35,363 nt of DNA from an uncultured Spirochaetia bacterium (lineage in GTDB: Bacteria; Spirochaetota; Brachyspiria; Brachyspirales; Brachyspiraceae), in contig CAMQVF010000010.1 in assembly GCA_947038115.1 (NCBI GenBank), positions 1-35,363 on the forward strand. The letters run 5' to 3'. Shown here piece after piece: positions 1 through 8,202 of this stretch; within the stretch, counting starts at the first letter, position 1, and every line of letters starts with the position of its first letter. The position numbers were made by a program, and so were the translations under genes. The notes under the pieces were generated by a model. That model had not been told where the DNA came from, searched no databases, and was given only the letters and a program-made list of their open reading frames with translations.

Positions 1-161
1 TTGAAGATAAAGTAGTTGAAGATAAAGTAGTTGAAGATAAAGTAGTTGAAGATAATACAAAACTTGAGATATTAGAAAACATCGATGAAAATATTTTAGA
101 AAATAAAGATGATGATACATCTGAAACACCTAAAACAGATTCTGAATTAGAAAATAAATAA
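1..161 (+). CDS. 3' end of an unknown acidic protein (partial)
   Basis: The reading frame starting at base 3 is open from the window edge to a TAA at 159-161, so only the last 52 residues are seen. It begins with EDKVV repeated three times, encoded by a 15-bp tandem repeat, and continues as an Asp/Glu/Asn-rich tail ending in SELENK. No domain is recognisable and the start lies outside the window. It lies 21 bases before the omega-like gene on the same strand, so the two may be cotranscribed. The composition suggests a disordered tail. No function can be assigned. Confidence 0.6.
   Translation, partial: EDKVVEDKVVEDKVVEDNTKLEILENIDENILENKDDDTSETPKTDSELENK
3..54 (+). repeat. 15-bp coding tandem repeat (EDKVV)
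   Basis: The unit GAAGATAAAGTAGTT occurs three times in perfect register at 3-17, 18-32 and 33-47, and a fourth partial copy diverges after GAAGATAA. The unit is a multiple of three, so copy-number change would add or remove five residues without a frameshift. More copies may lie upstream of the window. Confidence 0.9.
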
Positions 162-182
162 AAAACATGGAGTTTATATAAA

Positions 183-584
183 ATGTCTATTATACCATTA
201 GAAAAACTTATTGAGTACAAAGGTAATCGCTACGAGCTTACTAAAGCTATGATTGAGTTGGCAAGAAATGGAGGAAAACTCCTTGGTCCTGAAACAAAAT
301 ATAGAAACGGTAAATATGTACAAACTGTTATTAAAGCTGTTCTTGACGGACATATTAAATATGAATATGAAGAAGGCAGTGCTTTGACAATATCAGAATA
401 TGCTCCATTCAAAAAAGAAGGCTCTACACCTTATGATACTAATGCTTATGCATCTGAATTAAATGAAGACGACGATATTTTAGTTGATGAAGTTATTATC
501 GAAGAAGATAGCGACATTTCTGATGATGATGACGAAACTGATGATATCGAAGATGCTAAAGATACTGACGAAAAAGAAAAATAG
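183..584 (+). CDS. rpoZ: DNA-directed RNA polymerase omega subunit-like protein with acidic tail
   Basis: Omega is a small RNA polymerase subunit that stabilises beta-prime during core assembly. The N-terminal 65 residues (IPLEKLIEYKGNRYELTKAM, then a stretch ending ALDGHIKYEY-like) follow the pattern of spirochaetal omega proteins: a PLE start, a YELT-type helix, and a G-x-I-K segment. From about residue 95 the protein is an almost continuous Asp/Glu tail, making it 133 aa against a more usual 60-100. It sits 18 bases upstream of miaA on the same strand. The assignment rests on remembered family pattern, not on an alignment. A generic omega-like hypothetical protein is the alternative. Confidence 0.65.
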   Translation: MSIIPLEKLIEYKGNRYELTKAMIELARNGGKLLGPETKYRNGKYVQTVIKAVLDGHIKYEYEEGSALTISEYAPFKKEGSTPYDTNAYASELNEDDDILVDEVIIEEDSDISDDDDETDDIEDAKDTDEKEK

Positions 585-602
585 TATCTATATTAAAAGT
601 CA

Positions 603-1520
603 TTGAAAAAAGTTGTTTTTATAACAGGCTCTACATCCTCAGGTAAGAGCTCATTTGCTCATAAATTAATAGACGAGTATTTTAATAATTCTGTAATTGT
701 CTCTGTTGATTCAATGCAGGTTTATAAATATTTAGATATTGGTAGTGCTAAGCCGTGCAAAGATGAGATAGAAAAATATAATTATAAAATGATTGATATT
801 GTCTCACCATTAGATAAATTTAGCGTAAAATCGTACAGTGAGGAATTTGCCAAATATATAAACAGCTCATCCAATGAAATAATTTTTGCTGTCGGTGGGA
901 CTGGTTTATATGTTGAGTCATTAAAACATGGTATTTTTAACGAAATTGATGACAATGGAAAAACAAGAGAAGCCTTATCAAAAGAGCTTGAAGAACATGG
1001 ACTGAATTATCTTTTTGACAAATTAAAAAAAATTGACATAGAAGCCGCAGAAACCATAGATAGACATAATAGCAGACGAGTTATTCGTGCATTAGAAGTT
1101 TATTATAAAACAGGAGAGAAATTCTCTAATATGAAAAATATGCGTAAAAAAGATGCGGATATTAATTATATCGAATTTACTCTAAACCCTTGCAGGGAAA
1201 AACTTTATAATAATATCGATGAACGTGTAATAAAAATGTTTGATGATGGGCTTTTAGAAGAAGTTGAAAAGTTAATTGCAATGGGTGTAAACCTAAGTAA
1301 TACATCAATGCAGGCTATCGGCTATAAAGAATGTTACCAGTATTTAGTTGATAAAACGATTAATAAATCGGAACTTATTTCACTAATACAACAAAAAACA
1401 AGACATTATGCGAAGAGACAAGTTACATGGTTTAAGAAAAATAGTTCAAATTTTATAGACTTGGAAACGTTAAATCTTTCCAATTTGGTCGATGAAATTA
1501 ATAATTTTTTAAAAAACTAA
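603..1520 (+). CDS. miaA: tRNA dimethylallyltransferase
   Basis: MiaA transfers a dimethylallyl group to N6 of A37 in tRNAs that read UNN codons, which improves codon-anticodon pairing. The P-loop GSTSSGKS is at residues 9-16. Asp36 in VSVDSMQVYK matches the conserved catalytic aspartate region, and a VGGTGLYVESL segment lies near residue 100. The C-terminal region has the usual QAIGYKE and tRNA-binding RHYAKRQVTWF motifs. Length, 305 aa, is normal for the family. The start is a TTG with only a weak ribosome binding site, but it places the P-loop at the expected distance from the N-terminus. The gene follows the omega-like gene by 18 bases and is probably in the same transcript. Confidence 0.95.
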   Translation: MKKVVFITGSTSSGKSSFAHKLIDEYFNNSVIVSVDSMQVYKYLDIGSAKPCKDEIEKYNYKMIDIVSPLDKFSVKSYSEEFAKYINSSSNEIIFAVGGTGLYVESLKHGIFNEIDDNGKTREALSKELEEHGLNYLFDKLKKIDIEAAETIDRHNSRRVIRALEVYYKTGEKFSNMKNMRKKDADINYIEFTLNPCREKLYNNIDERVIKMFDDGLLEEVEKLIAMGVNLSNTSMQAIGYKECYQYLVDKTINKSELISLIQQKTRHYAKRQVTWFKKNSSNFIDLETLNLSNLVDEINNFLKN

Positions 1521-1581
1521 ACTCTTAATATTTGCTATAAATTTAATCAAAATATACCTATATAAATTCTATTTTAACTCA

Positions 1582-1668
1582 AAAAATTATGTTTACTTAC
1601 TTGACAAAAACTATTATGTAAACTATTATCAAAAAACTTAAAATTATTCTAAAGTAAACATAATTTTT
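1582..1668. repeat. Perfect 17-bp inverted repeat around the fliF promoter
   Basis: AAAAATTATGTTTACTT at 1582-1598 is the exact reverse complement of 1652-1668, with 53 bases between. The left arm ends three bases before the -35 box of the fliF promoter and the right arm lies downstream of the -10 box. A further GTAAAC hexamer, the core of the right arm, occurs at 1618-1623 directly before the -10 box. This geometry suits a paired operator with DNA looping, but a long RNA hairpin is also possible for a transcript entering from miaA. Confidence 0.85.
1601..1629 (+). promoter_or_regulatory. Sigma-70-type promoter of the flagellar operon
   Basis: TTGACA at 1601-1606 is followed by a 17-base spacer and TATTAT at 1624-1629, close to the housekeeping consensus. 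It lies about 100 bases before fliF. A second TATAAT at 1682-1687 has no good -35 box, but the right inverted-repeat arm sits just upstream of it. No sigma-28 or sigma-54 signature was seen. Confidence 0.7.
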
Positions 1669-1726
1669 ATCGAAAATAGATTATAATGTAAATAATGAGC
1701 ATTTTTAAAATTGGGAGTAAAACGAA

Positions 1727-3427
1727 ATGAATCAGTTTTTAAATAAGCTTACAGGTCAATTAAAAGATATATTTAGTAAAACTACTACTATGCAAAGAGC
1801 TATAATAATAGGTGTCTTTGTAATAGGTATTGCTGCTATTGTCTTTACTATTTCTATGACATCTAAAAAATCGGGTGATTTACTATTTCAATCGCCATTG
1901 AATCAAGAAGATGCTCGTAATGTTTTATCTGTGTTAGATGCCAACTCTATTAAATACGAATATAGAAATGGACTTATATCTTTAACACCAACTGATAAAG
2001 CAAAGGCAGAACTTGAACTTGTGAAAGAAGGTAAAATGCCTGCTGGTGTCGACGGATGGGAGATTTTCGATTCTCCACGTATAGGTATTACAGACGCTGA
2101 ACTTGATATTAATAAAAGACGAGCATTAACAAAGTCTATCACTCAGCTTCTAATGAAGTTAGATTTTATCGAAGATGTTACTGTCGATTTGGCATTCCCT
2201 AAAAAAGAATACTTAACTGACATCGACTCACCTGTTACTGCATCTGTTGTAATAGAACCTAAACCGTTTAAAGATGATGTATTAAAAGATGCTAAAACTG
2301 TAAGAGGACTTCAACAACTTATAGCTATGGGTGTAGACAAATTAAGAGCCGAATTTGTAACAATTAGTGATAGTAGCGGAAATGTACTTACCGACTTCAC
2401 TGATGAAAGTGCCGACTTAAAACTTAAAGTGGCTCAAGAAGAATTTAAAATTGTTGAACGTGAACGTAAAAAAATTGAAAATAAAATATCGTCTACTTTA
2501 GGAAGAATATATTCAAATAGAGTAGAAACTACTATAGCATTAGAAATTGGCTGGGATGAAATAAGTATTACAAACAACTTGGTTATACCTATTGTACTAA
2601 AAGAAGATGACCCAGCAACTCCTTATGATGATAGTATCGTAACAAATAAAGTGCCTATTTCAACTAGAACAGTATCTGAAGTGTGGAATGGCCAACAGTT
2701 TATACCACAAGGTGCTGCTGGTGCGGAAGAAAATATTCCTCCTGGATATAAAGATAAAACTGATAAATGGCAGAATTACACAAAAACTGAAGATCAAGAA
2801 AATTATGAATTAAGTAAAAGATATGAAGCTATAAAAAAAGGAAGTTATCAGATTGGTAAAATCTCTGCTGCTATAGCTATAGATGGAAGATGGGAGAGAC
2901 AATATAATGTAGATGGAGATCCAGTTATTACAAACAACAGTAGTTATGTAAGAACTTATCACCCTGTAAGCCCTGAAGAAATAAGAAGTGTAACATCACT
3001 TGTGCAGGCAGCTATAGGATATAGTGTTAGAAGAGGCGACCAAGTAACTGTAACCCATTTACAATTTGACCAATGGGATAAGTTTAGTGCCGAAGATTCT
3101 CTACTATTACAAAAACGAGTTATCAAAAGAACTTTAATTATAAGTATGATAGGAGTTTTGGTTTTATTCTTAGTAATACTATTATTTAGAGCTCTTCAAA
3201 AAGAACTGGTTAGAAGACGTAGAATTAGAGAAGAAGAAATTGAACGTAAACAAATGGAGATGCGTAGACAAGCTATGATGTCTTCTATTGAAGCACCTAT
3301 AACTGAAACAAATATTGATGAAGCTGCTCGTAAAAAGCTTGCTGAAGAAGTTGTAAAAATTAGTACTGAAAGACCTGATGATGTCGCTCAGCTTCTAAGA
3401 ACTTGGATGGCAGAAGATAAGCAATAG
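1727..3427 (+). CDS. fliF: Flagellar MS-ring protein FliF
   Basis: FliF forms the membrane-supramembrane ring on which the flagellar rotor and export gate are built. The 566-aa length fits the family. A first membrane helix is at about residues 25-44 (AIIIGVFVIGIAAIVF) and a second at about 469-489 (LIISMIGVLVLFLVILLF), with the large periplasmic ring-building region between them. The segment around LVKEGKMPAGVDGWEIFD and the following RALTKSITQL are typical of the YscJ/FliF domain. The short C-terminal cytoplasmic tail, ending in RPDDVAQLLRTWM, is the FliG-binding part. GGGAG nine bases before the ATG supports this start. It is the first gene of the flagellar operon and follows the promoter at 1601. 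Confidence 0.97.
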   Translation: MNQFLNKLTGQLKDIFSKTTTMQRAIIIGVFVIGIAAIVFTISMTSKKSGDLLFQSPLNQEDARNVLSVLDANSIKYEYRNGLISLTPTDKAKAELELVKEGKMPAGVDGWEIFDSPRIGITDAELDINKRRALTKSITQLLMKLDFIEDVTVDLAFPKKEYLTDIDSPVTASVVIEPKPFKDDVLKDAKTVRGLQQLIAMGVDKLRAEFVTISDSSGNVLTDFTDESADLKLKVAQEEFKIVERERKKIENKISSTLGRIYSNRVETTIALEIGWDEISITNNLVIPIVLKEDDPATPYDDSIVTNKVPISTRTVSEVWNGQQFIPQGAAGAEENIPPGYKDKTDKWQNYTKTEDQENYELSKRYEAIKKGSYQIGKISAAIAIDGRWERQYNVDGDPVITNNSSYVRTYHPVSPEEIRSVTSLVQAAIGYSVRRGDQVTVTHLQFDQWDKFSAEDSLLLQKRVIKRTLIISMIGVLVLFLVILLFRALQKELVRRRRIREEEIERKQMEMRRQAMMSSIEAPITETNIDEAARKKLAEEVVKISTERPDDVAQLLRTWMAEDKQ

Positions 3428-3470
3428 ATGTTTATAGAGTAACAAAGTTAAATAGAGAGGAATAAAAGGT

Positions 3471-4493
3471 ATGGCAACAAATGATAAAAAAGCAAGAGTA
3501 TTAAGTGGTAGACAAAAAGCTGCTATATTTCTTGTATCATTAGGAACTGAGACATCAAGTGATATATTTAAATATCTAAAAGAAGATGAGATTGAACAAA
3601 TTACATTTGATATTGCTAGACTAGAAAATATTGAGTCTACTGATAAAGAAGTAGTTTTCCGTGAATTCCAAGATATGATGCAAGCTCAAGACTTTATCAC
3701 TCAAGGTGGTATCGACTATGCTAGAGATTTATTAGAAAGATCATTAGGGTCAAGCAAAGCTGGTGATATCATTAACAGGCTTACATCTTCACTTCAAGTA
3801 AGACCTTTTGACTTCATTCGCCGTACCGACCCCGCTCATCTTTTGAACTTTATACAAGGGGAGCATCCTCAAACTATATCGCTTATTTTGGTATATTTAG
3901 AACCATCAAAGGCTGCGAGTATTTTAGGAAGTTTACCTGCCGATATGCAAGCTGATGTGGCTAAGCGTATTGCTACAATGGATAGAACTTCACCTGAAGT
4001 TTTGCGTGAGGTTGAACGTGTACTTGAACGTAAATTGTCATCACTTGCAAGCGAAGACTTCACTAGTGCTGGTGGTATCGAGTCGATTGTTGATATTATC
4101 AATAGTGTTGACCGATCTACCGAAAAAGCTATTATTGAGAGCCTAGAAGAAGAAGATCCAGAATTGGCAGAAGAAATTAAAAAGCGTATGTTTGTATTCG
4201 AAGATATTGTTTTACTTGACGATAGAGCTATTCAAAAAGTTTTACGTGAAGTTGACTCAGCCGATTTATCAAAAGCGCTTAAAAGTGTTGATACTGATGC
4301 TCAAGAAAAAGTCTATAGAAACATGTCGAAACGTGCTTCTCAATTACTAAAAGAAGATATGGAAGTAATGGGACCTGTACGTCTTAAAGATGTTGAAGAG
4401 GCTCAGCAAAAAATTGTTAATATCATACGTAAACTCGAAGAGCAGGGAGATATTGTCGTTGCTCGTGCGGGTGAAGATGAGATGGTAGTTTAA
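3471..4493 (+). CDS. fliG: Flagellar motor switch protein FliG
   Basis: FliG couples ion flow through the stators to rotation and forms the upper part of the C-ring. The 340-aa protein has the three-part layout of the family: an N-terminal FliF-binding domain starting near SGRQKAAIFLVSLG, a middle domain with the conserved GEHPQTISLIL motif at about residue 130, and a C-terminal torque domain with the charged helix around FEDIVLLDDRAIQKVLREVD. GAGAGG ten bases before the ATG supports the start. It lies 43 bases after fliF and 17 before fliH. Spirochaetes often carry more than one fliG. This copy sits in the main operon and has a full C-terminal domain, which suggests that it is the motor paralogue. 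Confidence 0.97.
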   Translation: MATNDKKARVLSGRQKAAIFLVSLGTETSSDIFKYLKEDEIEQITFDIARLENIESTDKEVVFREFQDMMQAQDFITQGGIDYARDLLERSLGSSKAGDIINRLTSSLQVRPFDFIRRTDPAHLLNFIQGEHPQTISLILVYLEPSKAASILGSLPADMQADVAKRIATMDRTSPEVLREVERVLERKLSSLASEDFTSAGGIESIVDIINSVDRSTEKAIIESLEEEDPELAEEIKKRMFVFEDIVLLDDRAIQKVLREVDSADLSKALKSVDTDAQEKVYRNMSKRASQLLKEDMEVMGPVRLKDVEEAQQKIVNIIRKLEEQGDIVVARAGEDEMVV

Positions 4494-4510
4494 TAAGGAG
4501 ACCAAGTTTT

Positions 4511-5413
4511 ATGCCAGAAAAAGTTTTTAAAGCCAAAGGAATTGTAGAACTTACTCAAAGTGTGGGGATATCTGTACCTCATCATCGAACAGTTGAAGAA
4601 ATTCAATATGAAGAAAACAAGGTAGAGTATAAAGGTCCTACTATTGAAGAAATAGAAAATGAGATTGCCGTTGTTCGTGCAAATTGGGAAGATGAACTTA
4701 GAGAAATGCGTAAAAAATCTTCTGATGAAGCTGAACGTATAATAGAAAATGCTAAAAATCAGGCTTTCGAAATATTTAAAGCTAAACAAAATGAAGCTCA
4801 TATATCTTTAGAAAATGCTAAAATTGAATCTGAAGGTATAAAAGAAGACGCTAATAAAGAAAAAGAAAAAATTGAAGAGGAAGCTCAAAAAATTAGAGAA
4901 GATGCTCATAAAGAAGGCTATAATCAGGGCTATGAAGAAGGCTTTGAAAAGGCATTTGAGAATTCTAATAAAGAAATAGATAAACTCCTTGAAAAATTAA
5001 AAAAGATTCTTGGCGAGACAATTAATAAAAGAAATAAAATTATTGATTCAGCAGAAACTCAACTTATCGAAGTCGCCATTTTAGTAGCTAAAAGAGTTGT
5101 AAAAATTCTTACAGAACGTGATAAAGGTATTGTAGTCAGAAATATACAAGAAGCCTTAAGACGTATAAAAGGAAGAACGAAAATAACAATTAGAGTTAAT
5201 ATTGATGACCTAGAAGTGTCAGCAAGGCATAAAGACGAGTTTTATCAAATGTTAGATAAAATTGAAGGTGTCACAGTATTAGAAGACCCTAATGTTGACG
5301 TTGGTGGATGTATAATAGAAACCGACTTCGGTGATATTGACGCTAGAATTAATACACAACTTAATGAAATCGAAACAGCCATTAAAGAAGTACAACCTAT
5401 AAAGGGCTTTTAA
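4511..5413 (+). CDS. fliH: Flagellar assembly protein FliH
   Basis: FliH binds the ATPase FliI and tethers it to the export gate and C-ring. The N-terminal part is variable. Residues of about 50-135 are a long Lys/Glu-rich coiled coil, followed by GYNQGYEEGFEKAFE, the glycine-spaced helix typical of FliH. The C-terminal 130 residues (VAILVAKRVVKILTERD and later VGGCIIETDFGDIDARI) match the FliH/HrpE domain. AAGGAG ten bases upstream fixes the ATG. It starts 17 bases after fliG and ends 3 bases before fliI, so translation is likely coupled. Confidence 0.93.
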   Translation: MPEKVFKAKGIVELTQSVGISVPHHRTVEEIQYEENKVEYKGPTIEEIENEIAVVRANWEDELREMRKKSSDEAERIIENAKNQAFEIFKAKQNEAHISLENAKIESEGIKEDANKEKEKIEEEAQKIREDAHKEGYNQGYEEGFEKAFENSNKEIDKLLEKLKKILGETINKRNKIIDSAETQLIEVAILVAKRVVKILTERDKGIVVRNIQEALRRIKGRTKITIRVNIDDLEVSARHKDEFYQMLDKIEGVTVLEDPNVDVGGCIIETDFGDIDARINTQLNEIETAIKEVQPIKGF

Positions 5414-5416
5414 TTA

Positions 5417-6913
5417 ATGTCTGATCAAGAAGAATTTAGTAAAGATATAAATGATAGATTTGCTAAATATATAAAAGTTGTTGATGATATAAATCTTCTA
5501 CGTTCATCTGGAAAAGTTAAAGAAGTTATAGGCTCGCTAATTTTAAGCGAAGGCCCATCTTGCAACCTCGGTGATATATGCCATATTCATCTTGAAAGTG
5601 GTGAAATATTAGACGCTGAGGTTATAGGTTTTAGAAATCAAGATATCTTACTTTCAGCTTTTGGATATGTCGATGGAATAACTTTTGGAAATGAGGTCTA
5701 CTCTACTGGCAAACCTTTATCAATAATGTGTTCTGATAAATTATTAGGAAATGTTTTAAATGGTAAGGGTCAAAAATTAGATGGATCAAATTTTAATTTC
5801 TATGAAAATATAACCCCTGTAGTAAAAAAACCTGTGGATGCACTCAACAGGAAAAGAATAAAAAAACCAATTCAAACTGGCGTACGTGCAATTGATGGAC
5901 TTCTTACAGTTGGCAAAGGTCAACGTATTGGAATAATGAGTGGAACAGGTGTTGGTAAGTCGACATTACTTTCTATGATAGCAAGAAATACTTCAGCCGA
6001 TATAAACGTTATTGCACTCATCGGTGAAAGACGTCGTGAGGTTTTAGACTTTATAGAAAGAGACTTAGGCGAAGAAGGATTAAAAAAAAGTGTGCTAGTG
6101 GTCGCTACCAGTGATGAAGCACCTATGGTTCGTTTGCGTGCAGCATATGTGGCAACGACAATAGCCGAGTACTTTAGAGACCAAGGTAAAGATGTAATGT
6201 TTATGTTTGACTCAGTTACACGATTTGCCTATGCACAAAGAGAAATTGGTTTGTCTCGTGGTGAACCGCCTACAACTCGTGGATATACGCCTAGTGTATT
6301 TTCAGAACTTGCCCAATTATTAGAAAGAACAGGTACTTCTGAAAAAGGAACTATTACTGCTTTTTATAATGTGTTAGTCGAAGGTGATGACTTGGATGAG
6401 CCTATTACCGACTCGGTGCGTGGTATTTTAGACGGGCATATTGTTCTTTCGAGAGAAATTGCTAATAGAGGACATTTCCCTGCTATAGATATAAATAAAA
6501 GTATATCGAGGCTTACAACCGAGATAACTAGTAGCCTACATCAAAAAACTATAAGACATTTTTGTAAAATGAATGCTGACTATAACAATGTTCGAGATCT
6601 GATTATGATTGGTGGATATGCGAAGGGAAGTATGCCTGAAGTTGATGAGGCAATTCGTTTTAAACCTATGATAGATAATTTTCTTAAACAAGATATGTAT
6701 GAAGCTTCAATTTTTGATGACACTAAAGTCGCTTTGCTTTCAATGTTTTATAGTGGTTCTGAAATAGAATTTGAAATGGCGAATAACTCCTTTGAGTCTG
6801 ATATAGAAAAAAATAAAAATTCAAATGAAGTTAACAAAATATCCGACAATGATATTAATAGAAGAATGAAAAATAATAATACTCAAGGAGAACAGCAGCA
6901 AATTATTTTATAA
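5417..6913 (+). CDS. fliI: Flagellum-specific export ATPase FliI
   Basis: FliI is the hexameric ATPase of the flagellar type III export apparatus and resembles F1 beta. The Walker A motif SGTGVGKST is at residues 175-183, with Lys181 as the nucleotide-binding lysine. GERRREV and the Walker B region VMFMFDSVTRFAYAQRE follow, and EPPTTRGYTPSVFSEL matches the family. At 498 aa it is about 50 residues longer than most FliI proteins. The excess is a C-terminal tail after about residue 450 that is rich in Asn, Asp and Lys and looks disordered. AAAGGG ten bases upstream of the ATG, inside the end of fliH, supports the start. Confidence 0.97.
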   Translation: MSDQEEFSKDINDRFAKYIKVVDDINLLRSSGKVKEVIGSLILSEGPSCNLGDICHIHLESGEILDAEVIGFRNQDILLSAFGYVDGITFGNEVYSTGKPLSIMCSDKLLGNVLNGKGQKLDGSNFNFYENITPVVKKPVDALNRKRIKKPIQTGVRAIDGLLTVGKGQRIGIMSGTGVGKSTLLSMIARNTSADINVIALIGERRREVLDFIERDLGEEGLKKSVLVVATSDEAPMVRLRAAYVATTIAEYFRDQGKDVMFMFDSVTRFAYAQREIGLSRGEPPTTRGYTPSVFSELAQLLERTGTSEKGTITAFYNVLVEGDDLDEPITDSVRGILDGHIVLSREIANRGHFPAIDINKSISRLTTEITSSLHQKTIRHFCKMNADYNNVRDLIMIGGYAKGSMPEVDEAIRFKPMIDNFLKQDMYEASIFDDTKVALLSMFYSGSEIEFEMANNSFESDIEKNKNSNEVNKISDNDINRRMKNNNTQGEQQQIIL

Positions 6914-6941
6914 AGAATAATACTGTTCACAAGGGGTAATT

Positions 6942-7394
6942 ATGAAAGCTTTTAGATTTGAACTTGAAAGTCTTTTGGTATTTAGAAAAAATATTGAGAA
7001 ACAAAAGCAAGCTGATGTCGCTTTAATATCTTCTAAATATAACAAAGAGCAGATGGGTAAAGAAAATTGCTTATCGAAAATTAATGATAGCATACAAAAA
7101 GTTGATAGCATAGAAAACAAAGATGATATGATTGAAAATTTTATGTTTGTTAATGACTATATATCTTCATTAGGCGGACAGATTAGACTTCATGAAGATA
7201 ATATGCAAGTAATAAATGTTGAACTTAAAAAGAAACAGAAGATACTTGCGAAGGCTAGTGCTGATCTTAAAGCTGTAGAAATGCTTAAAGACAAAAAACT
7301 TGCGGAATATAAAAAAGAAGTTATTAAAGAAGAACAGAAAATATTTGATGAATGGAAAAATGGTAATAATATATATACAAATATTAAGGGTTAA
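6942..7394 (+). CDS. fliJ: Flagellar export chaperone FliJ
   Basis: FliJ is a small coiled-coil protein that inserts into the FliI hexamer and helps energise export, similar to the gamma subunit of F1. The 150-aa protein begins MKAFRFELESLLVFRKNIEKQ, the usual FliJ opening, and is almost entirely charged heptad-like helix, with no membrane segment. AAGGGG before the ATG supports the start. It follows fliI by 28 bases. The sequence is weakly conserved as for all FliJ proteins, so the call depends partly on its place after fliI. Confidence 0.88.
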   Translation: MKAFRFELESLLVFRKNIEKQKQADVALISSKYNKEQMGKENCLSKINDSIQKVDSIENKDDMIENFMFVNDYISSLGGQIRLHEDNMQVINVELKKKQKILAKASADLKAVEMLKDKKLAEYKKEVIKEEQKIFDEWKNGNNIYTNIKG

Positions 7395-7416
7395 TATTTA
7401 GATAAGAGAGGCTATA

Positions 7417-8178
7417 ATGATACCAGCAGTAGAACAAATACAAAATAGAATTAATGAAATTCAATCAACATTCGATAAATTAGGCTTTAATAAAGTAGAA
7501 GAATTTAAAGCGCCTTCAAAACCTTTTAGCGAATACTTAAATGAAGCTAGTAAAACTCAAGAAACAAGCAAATTAACTGAATCTCAAAACACTAATAATT
7601 CTTTTGACATACAAACAATTCTAGCTGATAATACACAAAATAATGTTTTCGAAAATATGACAAAATCTAATGCTCAAAAACTAAATGATATTTTGGTTAA
7701 CGCCTATACTGTAGACATGCTTGATAATGATAGTAAATTATATTCTGTTTCAAATGATAATAGACTTGAAAGTTATCGTGAAAAATCGGAAAACTTCCCG
7801 ACTAAATATGACGAAATAATAAAAGAAGCATCTGATAAATATTCTGTGCCTGAGCCATTAATTAAAGCACTAATAAAACAAGAATCAAATTATAATAGCG
7901 AAGCGGTAAGCCATAAGGGTGCTGTCGGTTTAATGCAATTAATGCCCGCAACAGCAGCTGAACTTGGCACAAGCGAAGATAAACTAACTGACCCTTATTC
8001 AAATATAATGACTGGTACTAAATATCTATCTGAAATGCTTAATAGATATGATGGCAGAATTGACCTTGGGTTATCTGCTTATAATGCTGGGCCTACTTTA
8101 GTTGATAAAGTAAACCGTATTCCTAATATAGATGAAACACAGAATTATGTTAAAACTATTATTAATTATCTAAGATAA
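7417..8178 (+). CDS. Lytic transglycosylase (SLT domain) in the flagellar operon
   Basis: The C-terminal half, about residues 130-250, is an SLT-type lytic transglycosylase domain that cleaves the glycan strands of peptidoglycan. It has the catalytic glutamate Glu156 in IKQESNYN, GLMQLMP at 171-177 and AYNAGP at 221-226. The first 125 residues are Asn/Ser/Thr-rich with no recognised domain. There is no signal peptide or membrane helix, so Sec export is not predicted. Its place as last gene of fliFGHIJ suggests it opens peptidoglycan for the rod or periplasmic filament and may leave the cell through the flagellar exporter, which is inference. AGAGAGG upstream supports the ATG at 7417. Confidence 0.88.
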   Translation: MIPAVEQIQNRINEIQSTFDKLGFNKVEEFKAPSKPFSEYLNEASKTQETSKLTESQNTNNSFDIQTILADNTQNNVFENMTKSNAQKLNDILVNAYTVDMLDNDSKLYSVSNDNRLESYREKSENFPTKYDEIIKEASDKYSVPEPLIKALIKQESNYNSEAVSHKGAVGLMQLMPATAAELGTSEDKLTDPYSNIMTGTKYLSEMLNRYDGRIDLGLSAYNAGPTLVDKVNRIPNIDETQNYVKTIINYLR

Positions 8179-8202
8179 ATAGAAAAATAAATAATAATTA
8201 AA

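Noticed and set aside
1-54. CRISPR-like repeat array
   Set aside because: The 15-bp units are directly tandem without spacers and are in a coding frame.
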